A DNA stretch of 64,000 bases from an uncultured Algimonas sp. (GTDB lineage Bacteria; Pseudomonadota; Alphaproteobacteria; Caulobacterales; Maricaulaceae), in NCBI RefSeq assembly GCF_947498175.1, contig NZ_CANMJB010000007.1, positions 1-64,000 on the forward strand, read 5' to 3'. Below the pieces are notes generated by a model. The model searched no databases. It saw only the letters and a list, made by a program, of their open reading frames with translations, and had not been told where the DNA came from. Below are positions 1 through 10,354 of this stretch, one piece after another. The first letter of the stretch is position 1. The number at the start of each line of letters is the position of its first letter. Made by a program: the position numbers and the translations under genes.

Positions 1-50
1 CCGGGGTCCATCACGGGACGGCTGGGCCAGCTGGAACCGTTGGGAGATGG

Positions 51-71
51 ATCCCGGGTCGAGCCCGGGAT
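51..71. repeat. Perfect palindromic hairpin, arms ATCCCGGG/CCCGGGAT
   Basis: Eight-base arms at 51-58 and 64-71 are exact inverted complements around a five-base loop. It lies in the 237-base non-coding stretch beyond the 3' end of ssb, where I see no convincing gene. Palindromes of this look are often dispersed in alphaproteobacterial intergenic DNA; only one copy was noticed in this window. Confidence 0.6.
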
Positions 72-133
72 GAGGGGGTTGGGAGAGGTAGGCCGACAGG
101 ACGCCGTTTGGGCTTGCGACGAGGCGTTCCCTT

Positions 134-221
134 CGCGTCCTATGGGACGCGTGTCCGTGCCGGACAAGGTTTGCGACGATTGCCGTTGGCAATCTTAGAC
201 CCGCATGGCGGGACGCAAACC
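134..221. repeat. Cluster of adjacent inverted repeats downstream of ssb
   Basis: Five stems lie almost back to back. Arms are 134-140/145-151 (CGCGTCC/GGACGCG), 152-157/161-166 (TGTCCG/CGGACA), and 168-175/214-221 (GGTTTGCG/CGCAAACC). The last stem encloses 179-184/188-193 (ATTGCC/GGCAAT) and 200-204/208-212 (CCCGC/GCGGG). The final 54 bases could therefore fold as a three-way junction. The 21 bases at 148-168 recur with two mismatches at 23650-23670, so part of the cluster is a dispersed element. There is no U-tract, so a simple terminator for ssb is not obvious. Confidence 0.55.
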
Positions 222-237
222 TGGAGGCTAGATTGGA

Positions 238-756
238 TTAGAACGGTATTTCATCATCCAGATCGAAATCCTGTTTCGGGCCATCCATATTGGCGGCGGA
301 GCGGGAGCCGCCGCCTTGATCCATATTGCCATAGCCGCCGCGATCTTGGTTGAAGTTGCCGCCGCCGCTTCCGCCGCCATAATTACCACCACCGCCGCCC
401 GAGCCCTTGCTGTCGAGCATGGTCAGATTGCTGTTCGGACCTGCCACCTTGACCTTGGTCGTGTAGCGGTCATTGCCGTCGCGGTCCTGCCACTTCTCGG
501 TCGTGAGCTGGCCTTCGATATAGAGTTTGGAGCCCTTGTTGACGTAGCGTTCGACCACGCCGACCAGGCCTTCGCCGAAGATCTCGACGGTGTGCCATTC
601 GGTTTTCTCGCGGCGTTCGCCGGATTGGCGGTCTTTCCACGTCTCGGACGTGGCCATGCGCAGCTTGGCGACCTTGCCGCCATTGCCGAAGGTGCGGACT
701 TCCGGATCGGCGCCGAGATTGCCGATGAGGATGACCTTGTTGACGGAACCTGCCAT
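238..756 (-). CDS. ssb: Single-stranded DNA-binding protein
   Basis: SSB coats single-stranded DNA during replication, repair and recombination. The 172-residue product has an N-terminal OB-fold (about residues 1-110, starting MAGSVNKVILIGNLG), a long flexible Gly/Asn/Gln-rich linker, and the acidic tip DDEIPF that docks partner proteins. The start at 756 is chosen over an upstream in-frame start at 822 because AGGAGA lies just before this ATG and the OB-fold begins exactly there. The gene is transcribed away from uvrA, and a LexA-type box lies between them, so SOS control is likely though distant (about 220 bases) from this start. Length and domain order are normal for the family. Confidence 0.97.
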   Translation of the reverse strand: MAGSVNKVILIGNLGADPEVRTFGNGGKVAKLRMATSETWKDRQSGERREKTEWHTVEIFGEGLVGVVERYVNKGSKLYIEGQLTTEKWQDRDGNDRYTTKVKVAGPNSNLTMLDSKGSGGGGGNYGGGSGGGNFNQDRGGYGNMDQGGGSRSAANMDGPKQDFDLDDEIPF

Positions 757-951
757 GATATTCTCCTGTGAGTGCGCAGCCTCAGTGGGGCTGCGGGCGG
801 GTGGATGCGCATCTTCTGGCACCGGGTCGCGGCGCGGTCACGGGGCGTGGCCGACGAAGCTGTGGACGGCATTGAAATTCGGTGCCTCCGCCCCATCTGC
901 TGATACGTAGGTAGGGGCGGACATCGTCAATGCAGAGCCGAGCTTGCCGCG

Positions 952-967
952 ACTCGAAACTTCGAGT
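952..967. promoter_or_regulatory. Inverted repeat ACTCGAA-AC-TTCGAGT in the ssb/uvrA intergenic region
   Basis: Seven-base arms at 952-958 and 961-967 are perfectly complementary around AC. The site sits nine bases upstream of the LexA-type box. It could be a second operator or part of the promoter region. No regulator is identifiable from the sequence. Confidence 0.35.
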
Positions 968-976
968 AGCGCGGAT

Positions 977-991
977 GTTCTTTATCTGTTC
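977..991. promoter_or_regulatory. LexA (SOS) box GTTC-N7-GTTC
   Basis: GTTC at 977-980 and GTTC at 988-991 are separated by seven bases (TTTATCT). This exactly matches the alphaproteobacterial LexA consensus GTTC-N7-GTTC. The site is 54 bases upstream of the uvrA start and lies in the region shared with divergent ssb. Both genes are classical SOS-regulated genes, which makes function likely; binding itself is inferred. Confidence 0.85.
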
Positions 992-1044
992 CAGCGGATT
1001 TGTCCAGCTTCGGAGCCACATCACGCGTGACGGGTTAGCTATTC

Positions 1045-3894
<2,850 letters not shown>

Positions 3895-3909
<15 letters not shown>

Positions 3910-3932
3910 CTGGTGCAGAAGCGGCGGAATGA
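3895..3932 (+). repeat. 15-base direct repeat duplicating the uvrA stop region
   Basis: GAAGCGGCGGAATGA occurs at 3895-3909 (ending in the uvrA stop codon) and again at 3918-3932, a period of 23 bases. It looks like a small tandem duplication across the end of uvrA. No coding role is apparent. Confidence 0.7.
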
Positions 3933-3946
3933 TAACGGAGGTTGTC

Positions 3947-3966
3947 TAGATTAATCTACCTTAGAT
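3947..3966. promoter_or_regulatory. AT-rich palindromic operator candidate upstream of the autotransporter
   Basis: TAGATTAATCTA (3947-3958) is a perfect 12-base palindrome. A third half-site, TAGAT (3962-3966), follows three bases later in inverted orientation to ATCTA (3954-3958). The patch is AT-rich in otherwise GC-rich DNA and lies about 55-70 bases before the autotransporter start, where an operator or promoter element would be expected. No regulator is identified. Confidence 0.4.
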
Positions 3967-3978
3967 AAACGCCGTGGT

Positions 3979-4023
3979 ATGAAGGAGGTGCAGGGGGCCT
4001 CGATTCAAAGGTCTAATACGTGA
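3979..4023 (+). other. Possible 14-codon upstream ORF overlapping the autotransporter start
   Basis: ATG at 3979 opens a 14-codon frame (MKEVQGASIQRSNT) whose TGA at 4021-4023 overlaps the GTG start of the autotransporter at 4020 (GTGA). The strong AAGGAGG at 3982-3988 lies inside this frame, too far (about 30 bases) from 4020 to serve it directly. Translation of the short frame is speculative. Confidence 0.2.
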
Positions 4024-7000
4024 AAAATTTGTCCTTCGCCAGCGTGCTGCTGACCGGCACGAGCCTGGTCGTTTTGCTGTCCGCCCAGTCCGCTCATGCC
4101 GCCTGCACCGTCGACGGCGATCCACAAGCCGATGCGTCCAATCCCGAAACCGGCCAGACGATCACGTGCGCCGACAATCTCGACAATGACGGCGTGGTCA
4201 ACCGACAGGCCGACAATGTCACGGTCAACATAGAAGCGCCGTCCGGTGGCATCTCCGTCACGGGTCAGGCGGGTGTCGCGCTCGGCGACGGAGCGACCGT
4301 CACGGTCGCCGGCAATTCGAACCGGCCGATCAACACGTCCGGCGACAGTGCCCCCGGCATCGACGTGGCCAATGGCGCGACGATCACGATCGACGGCCAA
4401 GTCGCCACATCGGGCGAAACTTCCGGCGCAGTGCGGACCGGCGACGATGCGACCGTGAACGTCTCCGGCACCGTGCGGACGGGCGGCGGCGACTCTGGAG
4501 CCGTCTCCGTCGGCAGCAACTCCACGATCGAGCTGACCGACAAGGCGCTGGTCACGACCGGCAACAGCAATTCGCCCGCCGTGCTGATCCGCGGCGACAT
4601 GAGCACGCTCAATGTCGGATCGGACGCCCGCGTCACCACATCGTCGGGCATGTCGAACCCCGTCAAGGTCGACGGCAATTCCGGCACGGTCAACGTGTCG
4701 GGCGATGTCCGGTCTTCATCCGGCAACGCCACGGCGATCCTGTTGACCGGCAATGACGCCAAGGTCACGGTCCGCGGCGGCGGGTTCGTGACGGCGCAGT
4801 CGTCCGGGTCCAACGGCATCGAAAGCCAGGGCACGGGCGCGACCATTCGCGTCGAACGCGGCGGCGAAGTGCGCATCAGTTCCGGCAATTCCACCGCGAT
4901 CGTTTCGGGCGACGAAGGCACGGTCGAAATCGCGGGCGAAGTCTCGGCGTCCTCCTCGCAGAGCCAAGGCGTCGAGCTTGGCGACAAGGCGACGCTCACC
5001 ATGCTCGAAATGGGCACCATTTCCACCTCGTCTTCGGAGTCCCAAGCGGTTCTGATCAACGAATCCGCGACATCGGCGACGATCAATGTGAATGAAGGCG
5101 GCGAAATCGATGCCGTCGGCGCGCAGGCCATCGTCTCGCGCGGCTCGGCCGACGTCACCATCAATGCCGACGGCATGATCTTCGGCGGATCGTCCGATCC
5201 GACGATCGATCTGGGCGGCGGCGACGACATGATCAACATCGCCGGGACCGTCAGAGGGTCCACCTCCGACCCCGTCATCAAGATGGCCGGCGGCAGCGAT
5301 ACGCTGACGATCGAAAGCAACGGCACGCTGGACGGCTCCGGCAAGCTGCTCGCCGATCTCGGGGAAGGCAGCGACACGCTGAACCTGCGCGGCGGATCGT
5401 ATGAATCGTCCCAGTTCAGCGGCGCGGAAACGGTCAATGTCGGCGAAGCCGGCAGCGGCGGATCTGGCAGCGGCGGGTCCGGCACCACGGCCGCAACCGC
5501 GGCGACGGCGAAGTTCGCCGCGCAAGGTTTCGTGTTCCAGGCCCCGACCGGCTCCGGCGCGACCTATACGGTCAATGACAGCCAGCCCAACCAATCCGTC
5601 AACGTCCAGGGATCCGGCAGCTCCGTCGACATTGTCGATGGCGGGACGGTGGCCAGCAGTTCGGCGTCCAACGGCGGATCGCTGACGATCCGAGACGGCG
5701 GCAATGGCGGCGACGTCAGCTCCAGCTCAGGCGGATCCGTCACGGTCCAGTCGGGAGGTCAGGCCAATGTCAGCTCCGAATCCGGCAATGGCGGCACCAC
5801 GACATTCGAATCCGGGTCCAACGCGAACGTCGAGGGACAGGGGTCGTCGCGGCGGCAGGATATGCGCGTTTCCGGCGCGGACTTCCAATCCGGCTCCAGC
5901 GTGAACGTCAACAACTCCGTGTTTCTGAGCGGCGCCGCACAAGGCGACACGATTTCGGTTGCCTTGGCCGAAAACGCCTTCGTGGACGGTGTCCGAGGTC
6001 AAGGGGTCAGCAACGCGAACTCGCTTCGCGCCGCGGCCGGCCTCGACCGGATCGCCCAAGCCGGGACCGATGACGCGGCCCTGGACCAGCTGGACAAGAT
6101 CGTCCTCGCTTCGGCTCAATCGGTCGATCCCATCTTTCAGCGGATTTCGCGCCAAGGCGAAGTCCAAGGCGCCGTCGGCGGTCTGGCCGCCGCGCAGCAA
6201 TTCGGCGACTCTCTACGCGCGGGCGCCAGCCCGCTCGTCAGTGCCGCCGGTTTCGCCCGGAACGACCGCACCTTGCTGGCCGGACCGATCATGTTGTCCT
6301 CGGATGACGGCGATAGCGGCATCTGGGCGTCCGTGAACTACGGCAACATCGATGTCGAGGCCGGCGATACGACCGGCATCCAATCCGAAAGCGTCGGCTA
6401 CGCCGCCGGTTTCGAACGGCGCATCGAACTCGGCCTGTTCGACGAAGCCGCGGTCGGGATCGGCGTCGGCTACACCTATACCGACACGAACGGTCCGACG
6501 ACGGACGGCGATGCGAAAAGCTATTCCGTCGGCGTCTATGGCGGCGGCACGCGCGGCGGTTTCCGGTCCGATCTGGCACTGAGCTACACCAATTCCGACA
6601 TCGAAACCCTCGGAGCCGATACCGGTGCGGATGTATTCACCGGGCGTCTCGAAGTCGGCTACGACCTGACGGGCGACGCCAATTCGGGCCTTCAGATCAC
6701 ACCCTTCGGACGCCTGTCCGGAACGCTGGCCAGTTTCGACGACATTGCCGCGGCGGGACCCACGGAGACGCAACTCCGTGACGGCGATCTCGACCAGGGT
6801 GTCGCCGGGCTCGGTGCGCGTCTGGGCCTGATCGACTCAGGCGACACGGGTGCCGTGAAGGTCAGCATAGAAGGCGCTTACGAGCATGTTTTCGGCGACC
6901 GTGAACTCGCCTATGAAGCGCAGATCGGCGCGACCCAGAACGCCTTCTCCGTGTTGCAGACGGTTGCGGACGAAAACCGTTTCCACGCTGCAGCCAATGT

Positions 7001-7109
7001 CGGTCTGTCCATTTCGAACACGATCGATGTCGCCCTGCGCTGGGATGGCCGCTTCGGCAGCGAGGTGGAAGACCACCGTGCCAGCCTGCGCGGCACGATT
7101 CGCTTCTAA
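4020..7109 (+). CDS. Autotransporter (type V) outer-membrane beta-barrel protein with repetitive passenger
   Basis: The protein is predicted to be exported by Sec and to thread a passenger through its own C-terminal barrel. Residues 1-27 are a signal peptide ending AQSAHA. Residues about 30-470 are degenerate short repeats rich in Gly, Ser, Thr, Asp and Val, as in parallel beta-helix adhesins. A GSGGSGSGG linker and a second Ser/Gly-rich stretch follow. From about residue 750 to 1029 is an autotransporter barrel with alternating beta strands, closing on a C-terminal Phe (RGTIRF). An in-frame TAA at 4014 forces the GTG start at 4020. There is no good Shine-Dalgarno within 15 bases. Ligand and function are unknown; adhesion is the family expectation. 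Confidence 0.9.
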   Translation: MKNLSFASVLLTGTSLVVLLSAQSAHAACTVDGDPQADASNPETGQTITCADNLDNDGVVNRQADNVTVNIEAPSGGISVTGQAGVALGDGATVTVAGNSNRPINTSGDSAPGIDVANGATITIDGQVATSGETSGAVRTGDDATVNVSGTVRTGGGDSGAVSVGSNSTIELTDKALVTTGNSNSPAVLIRGDMSTLNVGSDARVTTSSGMSNPVKVDGNSGTVNVSGDVRSSSGNATAILLTGNDAKVTVRGGGFVTAQSSGSNGIESQGTGATIRVERGGEVRISSGNSTAIVSGDEGTVEIAGEVSASSSQSQGVELGDKATLTMLEMGTISTSSSESQAVLINESATSATINVNEGGEIDAVGAQAIVSRGSADVTINADGMIFGGSSDPTIDLGGGDDMINIAGTVRGSTSDPVIKMAGGSDTLTIESNGTLDGSGKLLADLGEGSDTLNLRGGSYESSQFSGAETVNVGEAGSGGSGSGGSGTTAATAATAKFAAQGFVFQAPTGSGATYTVNDSQPNQSVNVQGSGSSVDIVDGGTVASSSASNGGSLTIRDGGNGGDVSSSSGGSVTVQSGGQANVSSESGNGGTTTFESGSNANVEGQGSSRRQDMRVSGADFQSGSSVNVNNSVFLSGAAQGDTISVALAENAFVDGVRGQGVSNANSLRAAAGLDRIAQAGTDDAALDQLDKIVLASAQSVDPIFQRISRQGEVQGAVGGLAAAQQFGDSLRAGASPLVSAAGFARNDRTLLAGPIMLSSDDGDSGIWASVNYGNIDVEAGDTTGIQSESVGYAAGFERRIELGLFDEAAVGIGVGYTYTDTNGPTTDGDAKSYSVGVYGGGTRGGFRSDLALSYTNSDIETLGADTGADVFTGRLEVGYDLTGDANSGLQITPFGRLSGTLASFDDIAAAGPTETQLRDGDLDQGVAGLGARLGLIDSGDTGAVKVSIEGAYEHVFGDRELAYEAQIGATQNAFSVLQTVADENRFHAAANVGLSISNTIDVALRWDGRFGSEVEDHRASLRGTIRF

Positions 7110-7140
7110 CGGTCGAACGCGGCAACGCCGCTCTAATACT

Positions 7141-7170
7141 GCGTCCCGCCTTTCATCGGAGGCGGGACGC
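7141..7170. terminator. Strong hairpin between convergent autotransporter and TPR/TonB-C gene
   Basis: GCGTCCCGCC (7141-7150) pairs perfectly with GGCGGGACGC (7161-7170) around a ten-base loop. It lies between two convergent genes, so it could end both transcripts. There is no clear T-run, so the factor-independent activity is uncertain. Confidence 0.55.
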
Positions 7171-7202
7171 CCGGCCCGGCCTGATGGCCGACGGCATACC
7201 TC

Positions 7203-8312
7203 CTACCAGATGACGTCTCCACGCTCATCCAGCAGCCTGAAGGTTATCGTGGCAAGAATATCCGTCCGGTCCGCGTCCGTCTGATCGGGCGTCCGCGCCG
7301 AATATTCCCATTTTCCGAGCGATCTCATCGCGGGCTTTTCGAAATATTCGGGCCAGGCCGTGATAACCCGCTCATTTGTCGGGCGGCCTTCATCGGTCAG
7401 ATCGAATTCGACGACGACATAGCCGGATTGCCGCGCCTCTGTGGGCATGACGGGGGGAATGCGTTTGATGGGCAGAACATTTTCGTTGCGCGGCTTGTCA
7501 TAAGGCCAGCACTGGCAAAGGCCCTTTTCTTCCGCTTCTTCCAGACGGCCTGCGTCGCGCAAGGCGCCGCGCATGTGGATCCACCGTCCCAGCGCCGTTC
7601 CGACGACCGGATAGGTTCCGGGATCAAACCCGTCCGTTTTCTCCATGACGGTCTGATAGCGCAACGCGGCACTCATATGGTCCTCGTCGCTTTCATGGGC
7701 GTAGCCGCGATAGAGGTTGGCATGGATATGCTGGACCGTCCGAATGCCGTCCGTCGCGCTCTCGAAGATGGTCAGCGCTCGCTCCGACGCTTCGGCCGCG
7801 CGCTCGCCATCGCCTTCGCTCGCATGCATCCCAGCCAGCAAGGTCAAAGCCTCGCCGGTGAACGTACTGCCTGACAATCCGTTCTCGTCGGCGTAATCGA
7901 CAAGTTTGATGGCGGCATGTCGGGCCCTGCGTATCTTGTCCCGGTGCCGGAGCAACTGGATATGCACGATCCCGCGCTCGAGATAGGTCAATGGGGCATC
8001 GGCACCATATCCATCCGTCAGTTCCATGCTGCGTTCCACCGCTTCGATCTGGTCTTTCTCGATCGGCTTGCCCTGCGCGGCGGCGTAATTGAAGGCCAGG
8101 TCTCCGGTCGATTTATGATCCCCGAGCGTGGATTCGGCCGCCTGCCAAGCCGCGCGAGCGCTCGTTTTCACCGCGTCCGCATCACCGGACTTCATCGCGG
8201 CGACATAGGCGTCGTAGGACGTTTTCACGCTGTCGGGCAATTGCGCTGCGGAGGGCGACGCCAGGCAGAGCGCCAGGGCAAAGGCCGCGCACGTTTTCTT
8301 GATGGATGTCAT
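7203..8312 (-). CDS. Secreted helical-repeat (TPR-like) protein with TonB C-terminal-type domain
   Basis: The 369-residue product has a signal peptide (about residues 1-24, ending PSAAQ). A helical, Ala-rich, TPR-like region follows to about residue 255, then a C-terminal module starting near IPPVMPTEARQSGYVVVEF that has the pattern of TonB C-terminal domains. Unlike TonB it has no N-terminal membrane anchor or proline spacer, so it is probably a periplasmic protein borrowing the TonB fold. Start 8312 is preferred to 8357 because GGAGGAAA precedes it, the signal peptide begins there, and ATGA overlaps the upstream gene's stop. It is last in a three-gene coupled operon with two membrane proteins. 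Function unknown. Confidence 0.8.
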   Translation of the reverse strand: MTSIKKTCAAFALALCLASPSAAQLPDSVKTSYDAYVAAMKSGDADAVKTSARAAWQAAESTLGDHKSTGDLAFNYAAAQGKPIEKDQIEAVERSMELTDGYGADAPLTYLERGIVHIQLLRHRDKIRRARHAAIKLVDYADENGLSGSTFTGEALTLLAGMHASEGDGERAAEASERALTIFESATDGIRTVQHIHANLYRGYAHESDEDHMSAALRYQTVMEKTDGFDPGTYPVVGTALGRWIHMRGALRDAGRLEEAEEKGLCQCWPYDKPRNENVLPIKRIPPVMPTEARQSGYVVVEFDLTDEGRPTNERVITAWPEYFEKPAMRSLGKWEYSARTPDQTDADRTDILATITFRLLDERGDVIW

Positions 8313-9301
8313 GACTGCGTTTCCTCCCGGTCGGTTGCGTTTGCCGCTTCGGCCCATTGCTTCGTGAAAAAGGCCTGCGGTCCGGCCAGCATGAGGGTGA
8401 AGACCATGTAGCCGAAGCTCGTCAGGACGATGGCGACGATGCTCGTTATCCTAAATCCGGCCGTTTCAGACGCACGCTCGATCGCGGCGAGCGAAGCGGC
8501 AGAGTCGGCGCTGCTCAGCAGTGCAAAAATGTCGGCCAATCCAAGTTCGGAAAACGCCATGAGCATACCGATCGAAAACGTGGTGTAACTGACGACATTG
8601 CCGATCAATCCGGCAACGAGGATCGAACCGAACATGGCCCAGAAGCGGTTGCGGCTCACATGCCGGGCCGCAAAGACGTGGATCCTGCGCCTCAACGCCG
8701 TCAGCGCTCCGGCGGCGTATAGACGCAGTCCGATCCAGGCAGAGACCCACATGATGAGACCGTAGGTCAGCATCATGCCGAATGCGAACAGGACGACCGA
8801 CTCCCCACCTGCCGCAGCGACGAAAGCGCCAAAGACCATTCCGCAAATTATCAACGCAATGAAATATGCAAACATCAAAGCGGCGGAAAAACCGAGGATC
8901 GCTAGCGCCTGACGCCCTTCGTCCCCACCGAAACGGATCGGGAAAGCATTCACCGGGTCTGAAAAGAAATAGTTCCGGAAGAACGCCGCACGGACAAGAG
9001 CGACGACTCCGACATAGACGATGAACCAGAGGGTGAAATAGGCGAAGAACCGACCCATGGTCCCGAACACGGCCGACGCGGCATCGGCATCCGTTTCCAA
9101 ATTCGCCGTGGCCACGATCAGCTCCACATAGGATCCGATCATCGACGGGATCAACGGAAGGCTGGTGATCGTCAGGAAGAGCGTTCCCCATCCCGCGAGG
9201 ATCCAGAACAGCCGCATGCCGCCCGGGGCACGGAACGCGCCGAACATGGCGTCCGTGATCTCGTAGTCGGTCGAATATGGCGCTGGGACGATCCCGGTCA
9301 C
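8309..9301 (-). CDS. Polytopic inner-membrane protein, paralogue of the upstream gene
   Basis: The 330-residue product has about six hydrophobic segments. Its segment ALTALRRRIHVF...RFWAMFG parallels ALTIRDRRVRFF...KFWTLFG in the gene at 9298-10230, so the two are diverged tandem paralogues. This W/F-x-x-x-G pattern before a membrane helix resembles the membrane domain of glycerophosphodiester phosphodiesterase-type proteins, but no catalytic domain is present. A long open frame runs to 9889; the part upstream of 9301 only mirrors the neighbouring gene. The GTG at 9301 overlaps that gene's TGA (GTGA). Its stop overlaps the next ATG (ATGA). Function unknown. Confidence 0.8.
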   Translation of the reverse strand: MTGIVPAPYSTDYEITDAMFGAFRAPGGMRLFWILAGWGTLFLTITSLPLIPSMIGSYVELIVATANLETDADAASAVFGTMGRFFAYFTLWFIVYVGVVALVRAAFFRNYFFSDPVNAFPIRFGGDEGRQALAILGFSAALMFAYFIALIICGMVFGAFVAAAGGESVVLFAFGMMLTYGLIMWVSAWIGLRLYAAGALTALRRRIHVFAARHVSRNRFWAMFGSILVAGLIGNVVSYTTFSIGMLMAFSELGLADIFALLSSADSAASLAAIERASETAGFRITSIVAIVLTSFGYMVFTLMLAGPQAFFTKQWAEAANATDREETQS

Positions 9302-10230
9302 GACAGCTCCGATGCGATGGCCTTGGTGCCGTCTTCCAGACCGGGCGCGTAGGTTTTCGCCGCCAATGCCGCGGGCCCGGCCCACACATAGTAGAACAGA
9401 GCGCTGGCCACGAGCATGGCCAGATAGAGCAAAGCCATCAAGGCGAGCAGAGCCGGCGGGAAGGACATATCGGGAGCCTCGACACTCTCCATGCCGCCCA
9501 TGACCGGCATGAGGATCACCATGAACACCGCCATGACGACGATGTAGGCGACCATGGCGAGGGCCAACCAGGCGGCGTAGGCACCGAACAAAGTCCAGAA
9601 CTTGCCTTTCGTGGCCCGCCACGCCTCGAAGAACCGGACCCGGCGGTCGCGGATCGTTAGCGCAGCGGCTGGCGAAAAGCGCACGGCCAGCGCGCCCAGA
9701 CCGACAAAAACCGCGATGTAGGAGAGCGTGCCTATGAGCATGAAGGCGGTTGGCGGTCCCGTTTCGGATTCCAGCGACCCCATGGCTATTCCCACGAAAA
9801 GAACCGCAAGCGCGATAGCGATGGCGATGACAATTGTGGAAGCGATGAACGCGACCATCCAGATCAGCAGGACCACGAAGACACGCCACTCATCCGCACC
9901 CAGCCGCAACCGGAAACGATCCCGGCGCATATAGCGCCGCAGATAGGCCGCCTCGAAAACGGCATAGAACAGCAGGCTGAGCGGCAGGACGACGAGATAG
10001 ATCAGCGCCATCATGCTACCGCTCATCTGTGTCGTCTCGATCACGGCTTGCGGGTCGTCGGAAGCCACGGCGCTAAACATGTCGACATACCAGCCGCCGA
10101 ACAACAGCGCCATGACACCACCGAAAAGGAGCGTGACCAGAAGATAGGCGAGTGCATAACGCCAGACGAAGCCCCGGGGCGCGCCGGTCCTTGCGAAATG
10201 CAGAAACGCATTCTCGAATTCGAATTGCAT
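9298..10230 (-). CDS. Polytopic inner-membrane protein, first gene of a three-gene operon
   Basis: The 310-residue product begins MQFEFENAFLHFARTG and has about six hydrophobic helices (for example LAYLLVTLLFGGVMALLF). A loop matching its downstream paralogue sits before the fifth helix (TIRDRRVRFFEAWRATKG). ATG at 10230 is chosen over GTG at 10239 because GAAGGGG lies eight bases before the ATG but touches the GTG. The gene is divergent from trmFO. GTGA coupling to the paralogue suggests the two subunits are made in a fixed ratio, perhaps as a heteromeric membrane complex with the secreted third protein. Function unknown. Confidence 0.82.
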   Translation of the reverse strand: MQFEFENAFLHFARTGAPRGFVWRYALAYLLVTLLFGGVMALLFGGWYVDMFSAVASDDPQAVIETTQMSGSMMALIYLVVLPLSLLFYAVFEAAYLRRYMRRDRFRLRLGADEWRVFVVLLIWMVAFIASTIVIAIAIALAVLFVGIAMGSLESETGPPTAFMLIGTLSYIAVFVGLGALAVRFSPAAALTIRDRRVRFFEAWRATKGKFWTLFGAYAAWLALAMVAYIVVMAVFMVILMPVMGGMESVEAPDMSFPPALLALMALLYLAMLVASALFYYVWAGPAALAAKTYAPGLEDGTKAIASELS

Positions 10231-10354
10231 GGCTGACACCCCTTCAACTCACGGTTTAATATCTAGCAAGGCTTCGATGCCGGGTCCAGTGTTATAGAAT
10301 ACGACCCTGCAACCGCCTCTTGTCGCGGCCATGGCGCGGCTCTAACGCGCGCGC

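Noticed and set aside
108-353. Plus-strand 81-residue open frame at the window start
   Set aside because: It runs through the hairpin cluster and antisense to the ssb C-terminus, has no Shine-Dalgarno and no recognisable domain.
4265-5488. 407-residue antisense open frame in the autotransporter
   Set aside because: The Pro/Ser/Asp-rich composition is the mirror of the repetitive passenger, with no start signals or domain.
5450-5500. GSGG-coding tandem repeats as a possible CRISPR or phase-variable tract
   Set aside because: Short codon-level repetition inside the autotransporter linker; no spacers, and no homopolymer or simple repeat tract long enough for slippage.
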